Origin: Fluviicola sp.
GTDB lineage: Bacteria > Bacteroidota > Bacteroidia > Flavobacteriales_D > Crocinitomicaceae
Assembly: GCF_029266855.1 (NCBI RefSeq)
Contig: NZ_JAQSWB010000004.1
Location: 248,001 to 312,000, forward strand
DNA: 64,000 nt
Direction of reading: 5' to 3'
Shown here: positions 8,322 through 17,830 of the stretch, one piece after another
Layout of the letters: every line of letters begins with the position of its first letter
Numbering within the stretch: the stretch's first letter is position 1
Translations under genes and position numbers: made by a program
Notes under the pieces: generated by a model
Told to the model about the DNA's origin: nothing
Seen by the model: only the letters and a program-made list of their open reading frames with translations
Databases searched by the model: none

Positions 8322-8377
8322 AAACCTGTTTATTGTGGTTCGGCCAAACGAAGTCGGAGCCTGATAAACAGGTTTTT
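8322..8377 (+). terminator. Rho-independent terminator with long loop
   Basis: AAACCTGTTTAT and ATAAACAGGTTT form a perfect 12-bp stem around a 32-nt loop, followed by TT. It starts 18 nt after the yiaA stop. Confidence 0.7.
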
Positions 8378-8449
8378 AAGTTTTGCACGGTCTGCCGGTC
8401 AGATTGGAATTCGGTCCCCACTCTGCTGTGGACTATCGCTTTTTCTTCG

Positions 8450-8457
8450 TACCTTTG
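8450..8457 (+). promoter_or_regulatory. -7 element of the era promoter
   Basis: TACCTTTG fits TAnnTTTG and lies 16 nt before the chosen era start. This supports the ATG at 8474, since the upstream in-frame ATG at 8333 lies before the promoter and inside the terminator loop. No clear -33 TTG is visible. Confidence 0.65.
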
Positions 8458-8473
8458 CACCAAATTTCAAAAT

Positions 8474-9349
8474 ATGTCTCACAAATCAGCTTTCGTAAAT
8501 ATTGTTGGTAGCCCGAATGTTGGTAAATCGACCCTTATGAATGGATTGGTTGGTGAAAAACTTTCCATCGTTACCTCCAAAGCGCAAACAACCCGTCACC
8601 GGATCCACGGTTTGGTCAATGGCGACGATCATCAAATTGTTTTTTCCGATACTCCGGGAGTGGTAAATGCTTCTTATAAGTTGCATGAAGCCATGATGAG
8701 CTATGTGGAAAATTCATTCAAGGATGCGGATATTTTGCTTTTCATTACAGACATGTTTGAAAACGAAATGAACCACAAGGAAACGCTTGAACGCATTGTG
8801 AAATTGAAAATTCCGGTTTTATTGATCTTGAATAAGATTGATTTGGCCGACCAGGCAAAATTGGAAGAGCGCGTACAATATTGGAAAGAGAAAGTTCCCA
8901 ATGCGGAAATTATTCCAACTTCTGCCTTGCATAAATTCAACATCGACGTAATTTGGGACCGCATTTTGCAATTGGCTCCTGAAGGCCCCGCTTACTTTGA
9001 TAAGGATGAATTATCGGATCGTCCGGTTCGTTTCTTTATTTCTGAAATGATTCGTGAAAAGATCTTTTTGCATTGCGACAAAGAAGTTCCTTATGCTTGC
9101 CAGGTAGAAATTGAATCTTACCAGGAAGCAGAAAACATTACTCATATTCGCGCCTTAATTATCGTGGAAAGAGATTCCCAGAAAGGGATTTTGATCGGTA
9201 AAGGAGGAGATATGCTGAAACGAATTGGTCGTGAATCACGACTGGATATGGAAGCTTTTTTAGGTCAAAAAGTGTTTTTGGAGACCTTCGTAAAAGTGGA
9301 CAAGGACTGGAGAGCTAGTGAACAAAAATTAAAAAAGTACGGGTATTAA
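8474..9349 (+). CDS. era: GTPase Era
   Basis: A 291-residue ribosome-assembly GTPase acting on 16S rRNA of the 30S subunit. The G domain shows GSPNVGKST (G1), DTPG (G3) and NKID (G4). The C-terminal KH domain is present with IGKGGDMLKRIG near residue 240, followed by the conserved tail WRASEQKLKKYGY. Length is normal. The next gene is der, 52 nt downstream, so two ribosome-biogenesis GTPases lie together and probably share a transcript. Confidence 0.96.
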   Translation: MSHKSAFVNIVGSPNVGKSTLMNGLVGEKLSIVTSKAQTTRHRIHGLVNGDDHQIVFSDTPGVVNASYKLHEAMMSYVENSFKDADILLFITDMFENEMNHKETLERIVKLKIPVLLILNKIDLADQAKLEERVQYWKEKVPNAEIIPTSALHKFNIDVIWDRILQLAPEGPAYFDKDELSDRPVRFFISEMIREKIFLHCDKEVPYACQVEIESYQEAENITHIRALIIVERDSQKGILIGKGGDMLKRIGRESRLDMEAFLGQKVFLETFVKVDKDWRASEQKLKKYGY

Positions 9350-9401
9350 ACCCGGGATTATCTATAACGCAGTGCTGTGAAGTACGTCTAAAAAACAAAA
9401 A

Positions 9402-10712
9402 ATGGGAAATATTATTGCCATCGTAGGACGCCCGAACGTAGGAAAGTCCACCCTATTCAACCGCTTAACAGAAAGCAATCACGCAATCGTAAAGGAAATT
9501 AGCGGTGTAACCCGGGATCGCATCTATGGACGTGGGGAATGGAACGGAGTTCCGTTTTCAGTCATTGATACCGGAGGTTACGTAAGAGGCTCGGAAGATA
9601 TTTTTGAAGGAGAAATCCGCAAGCAAGTTGAAATTGCAATTGAAGAAGCAAATGTAATCCTGTTTGTAGTGGATGCTACAACCGGAATCGTTGACCTCGA
9701 TGAGACAGTCGCAAACATGTTACGCAAATCCAAAAAGAAAGTATTGGTAATTGCAAATAAAGTAGATAACAATGACCGTGTAGGCATGTCGGCTGAGTTC
9801 TGGTCTTTCGGATTAGGCGAAGTCTTTGATCTGTCTGCAGCGAATGGCTCAGGTACAGGAGAAATCCTGGATGAAGTTGTCAAATATTTCGACAAGGAAG
9901 ATCCACGCGGAGAAGAAGAAGCTAATCTGCCACGCATTGCTGTTGTTGGAAAGCCAAATGTTGGTAAATCTTCTATGATCAACGCTTTCACAGGAGAAGA
10001 ACGAAACATTGTTACGGATATTTCCGGTACAACAAGAGATTCTATTGATACGCGGTATAAAGCCTTTGGTTTTGATTTCATGCTGATCGACACCGCAGGA
10101 ATCAGAAAGAAAGCAAAGGTTACGGAAGATATTGAATACTATTCTGTGCTGCGCTCAGTTCGCACAATTGAGGATTCGGACATCTGTATTTTTATGATCG
10201 ATGCAACCGAAGGAATTCAAAAACAGGATTTGACTATTTATTACATGATCGAAAAAAATCACAAAGGAGTGGTTGTTTTGGTGAATAAATGGGATTTGGT
10301 AGAGAAAGATACCATGACTGCTGTGGAATACGAGAAGAAACTAAGAAACGATCTGGCTCCTTACAACGATGTTCCGATCATCTTTACTTCTGCTCTTACA
10401 AAACAGCGAATCCATAAAGCTTTGGAGAAGGCAATGGATGTTTTCGAAAATCGTACACGCAAAATCCCGACTTCTGAATTGAATGACCGCTTGCTTCCGA
10501 TTATTGACAGTAATCCACCGCCATCACTGAAAGGAAAATATGTGAAGATCAAATATATTCAGCAGTTGCCAACACACGCTCCTGCATTTGCATTCTTCTG
10601 TAATTTGCCACAATACATTCCGGATTCATACAAACGCTTCCTGGAAAACCGCTTACGAGAAATGTACAATTTTGAAGGAGTTCCGGTTCGGATTTACTTC
10701 CGGAAAAAGTAA
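9402..10712 (+). CDS. der: GTPase Der (EngA)
   Basis: A 436-residue protein with the diagnostic two tandem G domains: GRPNVGKST near residue 8 and GKPNVGKSS near residue 183, each with its own DT(A/G)G and NK(V/W)D motifs. A KH-like C-terminal domain ends the protein, with [16 protein letters not shown]. It acts in late assembly of the 50S subunit. It follows era in the same direction. Confidence 0.97.
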   Translation: MGNIIAIVGRPNVGKSTLFNRLTESNHAIVKEISGVTRDRIYGRGEWNGVPFSVIDTGGYVRGSEDIFEGEIRKQVEIAIEEANVILFVVDATTGIVDLDETVANMLRKSKKKVLVIANKVDNNDRVGMSAEFWSFGLGEVFDLSAANGSGTGEILDEVVKYFDKEDPRGEEEANLPRIAVVGKPNVGKSSMINAFTGEERNIVTDISGTTRDSIDTRYKAFGFDFMLIDTAGIRKKAKVTEDIEYYSVLRSVRTIEDSDICIFMIDATEGIQKQDLTIYYMIEKNHKGVVVLVNKWDLVEKDTMTAVEYEKKLRNDLAPYNDVPIIFTSALTKQRIHKALEKAMDVFENRTRKIPTSELNDRLLPIIDSNPPPSLKGKYVKIKYIQQLPTHAPAFAFFCNLPQYIPDSYKRFLENRLREMYNFEGVPVRIYFRKK

Positions 10713-10721
10713 TAATTTTAT

Positions 10722-10753
10722 AAAAAGGGGCGCGATTAATCGCGCCCCTTTTT
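10722..10753. terminator. Bidirectional palindromic terminator with GCGATTAATCGC core
   Basis: A perfect 32-bp palindrome: A5, GGGG, CGCGATTAATCGCG, CCCC, T5. It separates the convergent genes der and the metallo-beta-lactamase-fold hydrolase and can terminate both strands. The core is shared with the hairpins at 30688-30727 and 53731-53772. Confidence 0.85.
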
Positions 10754-10758
10754 ATTCT

Positions 10759-11400
10759 TTAAAACTGTAAAATATAATTCGTCCGTTTCTCTTCACCGAT
10801 CGTTGTCGTCGGTCCATGTCCCGGATATACTACCGTATTGTCAGGTAAAGTAAACATCCGTTCGAAAATGGTCTTCTTTAGTACTTCCATGGATCCTCCC
10901 GGTAAATCTGTTCGTCCGAAACTTCCCTTGAATAAAATATCTCCGCCGATCAGGATATGCGCTTCTTCATTGTAGAAGGCAACATGTCCCACACAATGTC
11001 CGGGTCCGAAAATAACACGGAACTCTAATTCTCCAAAACGGATAATTTCCATATCTTCTACAAAAACCGTTGGTTCGGGAGAAGGAACATAAGCAGAAAA
11101 GCCAAACATTTCAGCTGAGCGTTCTGCAAAACTAAGCGTAAACAACTCTTCCTTGTGTGCGATTAATGGCACCTGATACTCGTTAACACAAAACGCGTTT
11201 CCAAGCACATGATCAATGTGGCAATGCGTATTTAAAATCGCATGAACCTTCAGATTATTATCAGAAATAAAATCTGTCAATTCCTTTTGCTCGAAACGCT
11301 CATAACAGCCCGGATCAATAATTACCGCATCTCCGTTGTTATTATAAACAACTGAAGAATTTTCCTGAACTGCATTAAACGTAAATGTCTGAACTTTCAT
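10759..11400 (-). CDS. Metallo-beta-lactamase-fold hydrolase (glyoxalase II-like)
   Basis: A 213-residue cytoplasmic protein with the zinc-binding signature THCHIDH near residues 58-64, further ligands in GPGHCVGH near 133 and GGDILFKG near 152, and a late histidine in VYPGHGPTT. This set matches the glyoxalase-II-like branch that hydrolyses thioesters such as S-lactoylglutathione, although many members have unknown substrates. Its start codon directly abuts the stop codon of the 1221-residue gene upstream, so the two may be co-transcribed. Confidence 0.88.
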   Translation of the reverse strand: MKVQTFTFNAVQENSSVVYNNNGDAVIIDPGCYERFEQKELTDFISDNNLKVHAILNTHCHIDHVLGNAFCVNEYQVPLIAHKEELFTLSFAERSAEMFGFSAYVPSPEPTVFVEDMEIIRFGELEFRVIFGPGHCVGHVAFYNEEAHILIGGDILFKGSFGRTDLPGGSMEVLKKTIFERMFTLPDNTVVYPGHGPTTTIGEEKRTNYILQF

Positions 11401-14400
11401 TTAGCGAAGCACAATAATGTATCCGTTAAAAGTAAGCTTTTTATCACTTATCAGTTCCTTTGTTTCCAGTATCCAGGTATATTGCCCGTTAGGAACTATT
11501 TTACCCTGATAAGTTCCGTCCCATGCACCTTTCGGATCTTTACTTTCCCAAACAACTTCTCCCCAGCGATTGTATACCTGTAAGTTAAACTGATGGATAT
11601 CAATTCCATCAATATGCAGGAACCACATTTGGTTAAACTCATCTCCATCCGGAGTGAATGTATTTGGTGCGTATAGAATCACATCACTTAATACTTGTGC
11701 AATTTTAGTTGTCGAATCCGTACATCCGTCTGCATTCGTAACAATTAAAGTAACATTATAATTTCCTACAATCCCTTCCGGTAAACTTATACCCACATCT
11801 TCAAGGGATGATTGATTCGGAGTTGCTCCCGGCATTGACCAGCTATATGCTACCACATCTGCTGAACTCGTATTATTCAACATGATCTGCGTTTCAAAAA
11901 TCGTTGTCGGATTCGGTGAAATATTGAAATCAGCGACCGGTTTATCAAAAACCGTAATCATATCCGTGAATGTATTCGTATAAGTACAACCTGTATCGGA
12001 AATTGAAACAATACTTACCGTATATACTCCCGGATGCTCATAAGTGTGCGAGCAGGTATCCAATCCGTTAGTTGTAATTGTAGGACTGCCGTCACCAAAA
12101 TCAATTGTATTGATCAAAGGTGCTCCGGGGCCCGGTGTATTATTTGAGAAAATTACATGGTGCGGATAACAACCGTTTGCATCATCAGGAGTAAGAGTCA
12201 GATCCAGGGGTTGCGGAACTGTAATTATCATACAGGCGCTGTCAGGCATGGATCCGCATGCTTCAGTCAATACCACACAATATTGTGTTGTTGCAATCGT
12301 GCTAACAGGAATAGTAGCACCGATTCCCTGAACTCCCGCATTGGTAAACCAGGTAAATGTGTATGCTGTGGAACCTCCGGTTCCGGTAACATTCAATGTG
12401 GTAGTATCACCGGAACAAACTACCAAATCAGGAGAAATAGATGTAATGGATAGTGCAGGTGGTTCGTTGATCACAAAATCAACCGTATCCGTACAGCCGC
12501 CAATAGTGTATACGATTACCTGGTGAGGTCCTGCAGCCAGTCCATTCACACTAAATGGAACCGGTATCACTGAATTCGGACTGCCGTCCAAAGAATATTC
12601 AGTAGCATTTGTAACTGTTAAAGCTGCAGATCCATTCGGGATTCCATGACAATCTGAAGCTGTTGGAATTGCTGCAACTGTCGGGGTAATTTCCGTAACC
12701 GTAATAGTTGCGGAAGAAACACATCCGTTTGAATCCACGGTGTAAGTATAAATACCCGGGTTCATTGTAATCGGATCATATGGCATCACTACCGGAGTAC
12801 CTATTGCATTCTTCCATGTTCCGTTCGGAGAAGCTCCCGCGCCTAAAAGCGGAAATAAATCAATTGGTGCTCCCTGGGAACAAATTGTCAATGTACTATC
12901 CGCTCCGGGGTTTGCAGAAGCAGAAATATTCACATTCACCTGATCTGTAGTTACACATAAAGGATGTCCTGTCGGATAAACCGATAGAGTCAATGTCGTG
13001 TTCCCGTTTACTGTAGCTACCGGATCTAAAATCGCCGGATTGTTTACAGCAGTTGCGGGCGTCCATGCATAGGTTAAATTTCCTAAGCAGTTTCCGGTGA
13101 GATTGTGAACAGTTGTCGAAGCATTTCCATTCGTTCCATCCGCCAGTACAACCGCACCGGCCGCATCCAATACTTCGTATGAACATTCATTGATAAATGC
13201 ACCTGCCCCGTCAAATTGAACCGTAAAGGCAGCACCATTTGGAATGGATAAGGTAAATGAGGAAGTTAATCCTCCGGGGATAGTGAATGTAGAAGTAACT
13301 CCATTAACAACTACAATTAAATTATTCCCGTTCCAGCCATCGCCCCAGGAATCTTCCAAGTTGAAGGTGTAATCGCAACTGTTGCTTCCCCCAATAATAT
13401 TCCCGTCTAATTGAACAGGTGTTCCATTACAAATGGTAGCATCAGGTCCCGCATCAGCCTGTGGATTCGTATTTACCGTTAAGGTTACTGATGAATCATT
13501 TTCACAGCCGAAGTTATCCAAAACAAAATAGGTATAAGTATATGTTCCTGCAGCAGTTGGGTTGATTGTCAAAACATCTCCATCCGGGGAAACCGTAGCA
13601 AAATTTGCTGGCATAGCCCAGTAAGACGAATCGCTGCCCAAACCGATTTGAGGCTCAAAAACAGTTACCGGTGGATACAATGAAGGATCTAAATTGATGT
13701 CAAAAGAAAACAAGGTACCATCATCTGCTGCCCAGTTATCAATTACCGTCAAAGTCCAGATTCCGTTTAAAGGACAACCAATTAAATTGGTAAAGGGCTG
13801 GATAGGTTCATAATTTCCTGCTGGAATTGTTCCTCCAAAACCATTGTTATTGGCCCAATCGACCCACGTTTCTGTAGCCGTTGGTGTAAAACAATAAGTA
13901 TAGGGAACTCCCTGAGTTGTCGGGTCACTGCAATCTACATTATCCAATGGATTAGGTTCTCCGATCTGGATTCCACCTCCACCTTGCTGATGTAAAATTT
14001 GATTTTGACCATTCGGACATTCAATAATGAGCACCAAATCCCCCATGAATGAATGCTCCAAGCCTAAACACAAGCTTTGGATATCACTCAGCTGAGTAAT
14101 TGTCGATCCGGCAGCAAAACCTGTTTGCATAATTTCAATGTCTTGTGACACTCCAAGTAAGGTGTCAGGTAAACAACCGTCATCAATTGTCTGAGAACCC
14201 GGGAATCCATTCCATAACACTTCGTAAAAGTCGGGATCTGCAGTAAAGGTGACACTTTCACCCAAACAAAGTGTAGTGTCTCCCGGGAATCCTAAAAAGG
14301 TTGGGATTGTAGCAACAAAAACCTGCAAATCAATTAAATTGGTATTCCCGCAACCGTTATTGTCTGTAAGGAATAACTGGACCAAATATTGTCCGGGAGT

Positions 14401-15066
14401 ATCAAATGCATGAGAAACCGTTGGACCTGTAGCTGTGCTTCCGTCCATGAAATCCCATTCGTAATTTGTCAAAGTAAATCCAGGAGCAGCAAATGAAGCT
14501 AAACCGGAAAAATCAACCAGATCACCAACACAAACACGTGTGCTATCTGCCGTTTCTCCTCCAACAATTACACCTGCCGCTGTAGGTGTAGCGCATGGAG
14601 TTTCACAAGTTGCACTTGCAGTAAACATTCCGGTTCCAACTGAATTTGATCTGAATCTTAAAGTGATACAACCTGTTGGATTCAATGCAGTTGCCATAAT
14701 GACAACTCCCTGTAGCTGATTTCCTGAATAAGTTCCCAAAGTAGGAGCTGCAGTGGAATTCCCGTCATACACATCCATGTAATCCACATTCGTGATATTC
14801 GGTGCCGGATTATCATCTGTATTACTCAATTGGAACAAGTTAAAGACAATGGAAATGATATCCCCTGGGGTATCCGGACAAATTGTAACGATTACAGTTT
14901 CATTATTTCCATATCCGGGACCACCCTGCCCTCCGGAATCAATAATAAATCCATTACAGGTATTGATTGTTTGTCCACTGATTGCAGGAGTCATTTGAAT
15001 TGTTGTCTGCTGGGAAAACACATGATTAGCTGCTAATGCCAGCAGCACAAAAAGAAAATTCTTCAT
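11401..15066 (-). CDS. Large T9SS type B secreted protein (CUB, PKD, P-domain, CHU_C)
   Basis: A 1221-residue surface or secreted protein. It has a Sec signal peptide (MKNFLFVLLALAANHVFSQ), a CUB-like region (about 25-135), a PKD domain with YEWDFMDGSTATGPTVSHAF (about 200-220), a P-proprotein-convertase-like domain ending GIWTLTVIDNWAADDGT (about 310-455), repeated Ig-like modules, a second PKD (about 990-1060), and a gliding-motility-associated C-terminal domain beginning APNTFTPDGDEFNQ (about 1130-1221). The last is the type B sorting signal of the type IX secretion system. A role in adhesion is inferred; no catalytic site is seen. Confidence 0.9.
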   Translation of the reverse strand: MKNFLFVLLALAANHVFSQQTTIQMTPAISGQTINTCNGFIIDSGGQGGPGYGNNETVIVTICPDTPGDIISIVFNLFQLSNTDDNPAPNITNVDYMDVYDGNSTAAPTLGTYSGNQLQGVVIMATALNPTGCITLRFRSNSVGTGMFTASATCETPCATPTAAGVIVGGETADSTRVCVGDLVDFSGLASFAAPGFTLTNYEWDFMDGSTATGPTVSHAFDTPGQYLVQLFLTDNNGCGNTNLIDLQVFVATIPTFLGFPGDTTLCLGESVTFTADPDFYEVLWNGFPGSQTIDDGCLPDTLLGVSQDIEIMQTGFAAGSTITQLSDIQSLCLGLEHSFMGDLVLIIECPNGQNQILHQQGGGGIQIGEPNPLDNVDCSDPTTQGVPYTYCFTPTATETWVDWANNNGFGGTIPAGNYEPIQPFTNLIGCPLNGIWTLTVIDNWAADDGTLFSFDINLDPSLYPPVTVFEPQIGLGSDSSYWAMPANFATVSPDGDVLTINPTAAGTYTYTYFVLDNFGCENDSSVTLTVNTNPQADAGPDATICNGTPVQLDGNIIGGSNSCDYTFNLEDSWGDGWNGNNLIVVVNGVTSTFTIPGGLTSSFTLSIPNGAAFTVQFDGAGAFINECSYEVLDAAGAVVLADGTNGNASTTVHNLTGNCLGNLTYAWTPATAVNNPAILDPVATVNGNTTLTLSVYPTGHPLCVTTDQVNVNISASANPGADSTLTICSQGAPIDLFPLLGAGASPNGTWKNAIGTPVVMPYDPITMNPGIYTYTVDSNGCVSSATITVTEITPTVAAIPTASDCHGIPNGSAALTVTNATEYSLDGSPNSVIPVPFSVNGLAAGPHQVIVYTIGGCTDTVDFVINEPPALSITSISPDLVVCSGDTTTLNVTGTGGSTAYTFTWFTNAGVQGIGATIPVSTIATTQYCVVLTEACGSMPDSACMIITVPQPLDLTLTPDDANGCYPHHVIFSNNTPGPGAPLINTIDFGDGSPTITTNGLDTCSHTYEHPGVYTVSIVSISDTGCTYTNTFTDMITVFDKPVADFNISPNPTTIFETQIMLNNTSSADVVAYSWSMPGATPNQSSLEDVGISLPEGIVGNYNVTLIVTNADGCTDSTTKIAQVLSDVILYAPNTFTPDGDEFNQMWFLHIDGIDIHQFNLQVYNRWGEVVWESKDPKGAWDGTYQGKIVPNGQYTWILETKELISDKKLTFNGYIIVLR

Positions 15067-15077
15067 AAGGATCAGGT

Positions 15078-15491
15078 CTATTTAGTGTTTGAAGGACTTG
15101 TGGTAAAAGCCTTTGTAATTTCAGGAATTGCATAGAAAACCACTACGCGCTCTTTATCCAGTTGGATATATTGTCTTTCCGATTTGGACAGTTTGATACC
15201 AAAATCATAAAAGTTAAAATTGGATGTCCCAATATTCATTTTATCGGAATCAGTAAAAACAATGTCCTTTCTGATCGAATTGCGCTGCTCTCTGGAAAGA
15301 GAATTCTTCGAAACAACTTCGTAGGAATGATCTAATTCGAACAAGAGGTAGTAATATGAATTCTTATTGTATTCATATATTTTTTCGGCTTCTTTGCCTT
15401 TGTTTTTGAGGATCCTGGAGTCAATCTCTTGGGAGAAAGAGAATGTTGCGGAAATAAGGAATCCCGTTACAATCAATAAATTTTTCAACAC
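15078..15491 (-). CDS. Small secreted protein of unknown function
   Basis: A 137-residue protein with a clear signal peptide (MLKNLLIVTGFLISATFSFS). The mature part is charged, rich in Lys, Ser and Tyr, and carries no domain I recognise. It lies 11 nt upstream of the 1221-residue T9SS gene in the same orientation, so the two may be co-expressed. Periplasmic or surface location is inferred from the signal peptide. Confidence 0.7.
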   Translation of the reverse strand: MLKNLLIVTGFLISATFSFSQEIDSRILKNKGKEAEKIYEYNKNSYYYLLFELDHSYEVVSKNSLSREQRNSIRKDIVFTDSDKMNIGTSNFNFYDFGIKLSKSERQYIQLDKERVVVFYAIPEITKAFTTSPSNTK

Positions 15492-15622
15492 GGTTTGTTT
15501 TAAGTTCTGTACTTGCCAGACAGCTAAATGTTGGAAAGGTTGTCTGAAAGCGTAACAAATTTAACAAAAAAGCCCAGTTTTTACAGGCTGCCATAACAAC
15601 AATCCCACAGATTCTTTAAATC

Positions 15623-16285
15623 CTAATAATAAAGAAAGAAGAATTTGATACCAACAACAAGACCCGCAAAGCCAATCGCAAAACCAATTACAAGCTGCGA
15701 TAAACTGTGAAGTTTCAGGTACATTCGGGCAGACATGACAACTCCGCTGGCAATGAAAGCAAGGATTAAGATCCACATAGGAAAAATAAGCATCTTGCTA
15801 TAATACATATAGAGGAAACCGGTCAAAATTCCCATACCAGTTGCATGCAGAGAAACTTTCCAGCGAAATGTGAGAACTGTGCATACAATTACCGCAATGA
15901 GCGAACCCAGTGACAATCCTAATATGAATCGTGCACCCGGCAATCTTTCCGGAACTTTGAAAAGCAGTATTGTCAGCATAGAGATTCCAAATAATACCAC
16001 CATGATGGAAGGTACAATTCGCTCAGCCCGTTTTTCCATCATTACAGAAGTCACAGAACCTCTTGTTTGAAGGAATAAAACTGTCAGTGCCGGAGCCAGA
16101 AATGAAAAAGCTGTAAAAAGATACAGGAAGAATTCCTTCGCTCTCTCATCCAATGAAAACAAACTTTCACCCTGGTAGAAATCGGCTTCCCAGCTTTCCA
16201 CATACATTGCAATTATGATAGCGTATACCGGAGCAAGAAGTGGTAAAAAAATCCAGGAAAGAGTTTTGGAAACAACCTTCATCAC
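15623..16285 (-). CDS. PAP2-like integral membrane protein with altered catalytic motifs
   Basis: A 220-residue protein with about six membrane helices. Three segments line up with PAP2 phosphatase motifs: EKRAERIVP (about 78-86) for the first, SLHATG (about 149) for PSGH, and ARMYLKLHSLSQ (about 186-197) for SRx5Hx3D. In the last the final aspartate is glutamine and the leading serine is alanine. It may act on lipid phosphates or may have lost that activity. Its start overlaps the rpoN stop by 4 nt, so it is translated with rpoN. Confidence 0.65.
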   Translation of the reverse strand: MMKVVSKTLSWIFLPLLAPVYAIIIAMYVESWEADFYQGESLFSLDERAKEFFLYLFTAFSFLAPALTVLFLQTRGSVTSVMMEKRAERIVPSIMVVLFGISMLTILLFKVPERLPGARFILGLSLGSLIAVIVCTVLTFRWKVSLHATGMGILTGFLYMYYSKMLIFPMWILILAFIASGVVMSARMYLKLHSLSQLVIGFAIGFAGLVVGIKFFFLYY

Positions 16286-17736
16286 AATTCTTTTCGTAAA
16301 CGCGCAACCGGAACATTCAATTGCTCCCGATACTTAGCAATTGTTCTTCGGGCAATATTATATCCTTTGTCATTGAGCAATTTCGCCAAATGCTCATCCG
16401 TTAGGGGTTTCTTTTTATTCTCCGCCTCAATTGCATCCGTCAGAATTTTCTTCACCTCCCTGGTGGAGACTTCTTCCCCGGAATCAGTTGAAAGGGATTC
16501 GGAGAAAAAGTATTTCAGGGAATAAACCCCATATGCTGTTTGAACGTACTTGGAGTTCGCAACCCTGGAGACCGTTGAAATATCGAGACCTACAATTTCC
16601 GCAATATCCTTTAGGATCATTGGTTTCATGTTCGTTTCATCCCCAGTCAAAAAGAACTCATACTGGTACATCATTATTGCATGCATCGTTGTATACAATG
16701 TTTGCTGACGCTGACGAATCGCATCAATGAACCATTTTGCACCTTCTAACTTTGTTTTCACAAACAAGAGCGCATCTTTGTCCGATTTGGAAGTCTTTGC
16801 ACCTTCACCGTAACTTCTAAGCAATTGTTCATATTCCTTCGAAACTTTCAGATCCGGGGTGTTCCTGCCATTGATCGATAATTCCAATTTCCCGTCAAAT
16901 TCCGCGATCATGAAATCAGGAATGACTTGCTGAATGCTTTTCGAATTGTCTTTCAAAGAACCTCCCGGTTTCGGATTTAATCGGATGATCGCATCAATTG
17001 CTTCCTTTAAATCTTCATCCTCAATTTCAAGTTTCTTCTGGATCTTATCGTAGTGTTTCTTTGTAAACTCTTCGAAATGATCTTCTAATATTTTCTTCGC
17101 TGTAAACAAGGTAATATTTCCCTCTTGGATACGGGCAATCTGAAGCAATAAGCATTCTCTCAAATCCCTCGCCCCAATTCCGGCAGGATCCAGCTCCTGT
17201 ACAATTTTAAGCACATATTCCACTTCTGCTTCGGTAACCATGAGGTTGGAAGAAAAAGCCAGATCATCTACAATCGCGTCCAATTCCCGGTTTAAATAAC
17301 CGGACTCATCCAAATTCCCGATGATCGTATCTGCAATCTGAAATTGTGTGTCATCCAGGTCTAATAAATGCAATTGTTCCGTTAGCTTATCCTGGAATGA
17401 GGAATCAACAGAAAGTGGTACGCCACGCTCTTCATCGTCCTTGCTTTTATTGTTTACCTGTGTTTTGTAATCCGGAGTGTCATCGTCGAAGTAATCACTG
17501 ATGTCGAAATCGGTATCAAATTCGTTTTCATCGTCTTTGTAATCCTCTTCTTGATCGTTATCGTATTCGTCCTCTACCTCATCAACACCTTCGTCCAAGG
17601 CAGGATTTTCTTCCAATTCCTGTTTGATGCGTTGATCCAACTCCATAGTAGGAACCTGCAACAATTTCATTAATTGAATTTGCTGTGGAGAAAGCCGTTG
17701 TTCCAGTTTTTGGGTGAGCTGTTGCCTTAGTGCCAT
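16282..17736 (-). CDS. rpoN: RNA polymerase sigma-54 factor RpoN
   Basis: A 484-residue sigma factor. Region I starts QQLTQKLEQRLSPQQIQLMKLLQVP, which contacts activators; region II is strongly acidic (about 50-90); the core-binding domain follows; and the C-terminus has the RpoN box ARRTIAKYR, which reads the -24 promoter element. Length is normal. It needs AAA+ enhancer-binding proteins, none of which is encoded in this window. The last 4 nt overlap the PAP2-like gene. Confidence 0.96.
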   Translation of the reverse strand: MALRQQLTQKLEQRLSPQQIQLMKLLQVPTMELDQRIKQELEENPALDEGVDEVEDEYDNDQEEDYKDDENEFDTDFDISDYFDDDTPDYKTQVNNKSKDDEERGVPLSVDSSFQDKLTEQLHLLDLDDTQFQIADTIIGNLDESGYLNRELDAIVDDLAFSSNLMVTEAEVEYVLKIVQELDPAGIGARDLRECLLLQIARIQEGNITLFTAKKILEDHFEEFTKKHYDKIQKKLEIEDEDLKEAIDAIIRLNPKPGGSLKDNSKSIQQVIPDFMIAEFDGKLELSINGRNTPDLKVSKEYEQLLRSYGEGAKTSKSDKDALLFVKTKLEGAKWFIDAIRQRQQTLYTTMHAIMMYQYEFFLTGDETNMKPMILKDIAEIVGLDISTVSRVANSKYVQTAYGVYSLKYFFSESLSTDSGEEVSTREVKKILTDAIEAENKKKPLTDEHLAKLLNDKGYNIARRTIAKYREQLNVPVARLRKEL

Positions 17737-17830
17737 TAGAGGATTTATTCAGTATTATAAAAAATGTTCACACTTCAATGAGCTCAGTGTACTTTTATAT
17801 TTAGAGCTATCTAATGTACAAAAAATCAAA

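Noticed and set aside
9578-10093. A 171-codon minus-strand open frame opposite der
   Set aside because: Antisense shadow of a highly conserved GTPase gene; serine-rich low-complexity product without motifs.
15870-16070. Open frames opposite the PAP2-like and rpoN genes
   Set aside because: Shadows of well-supported genes on the other strand; no separate evidence.
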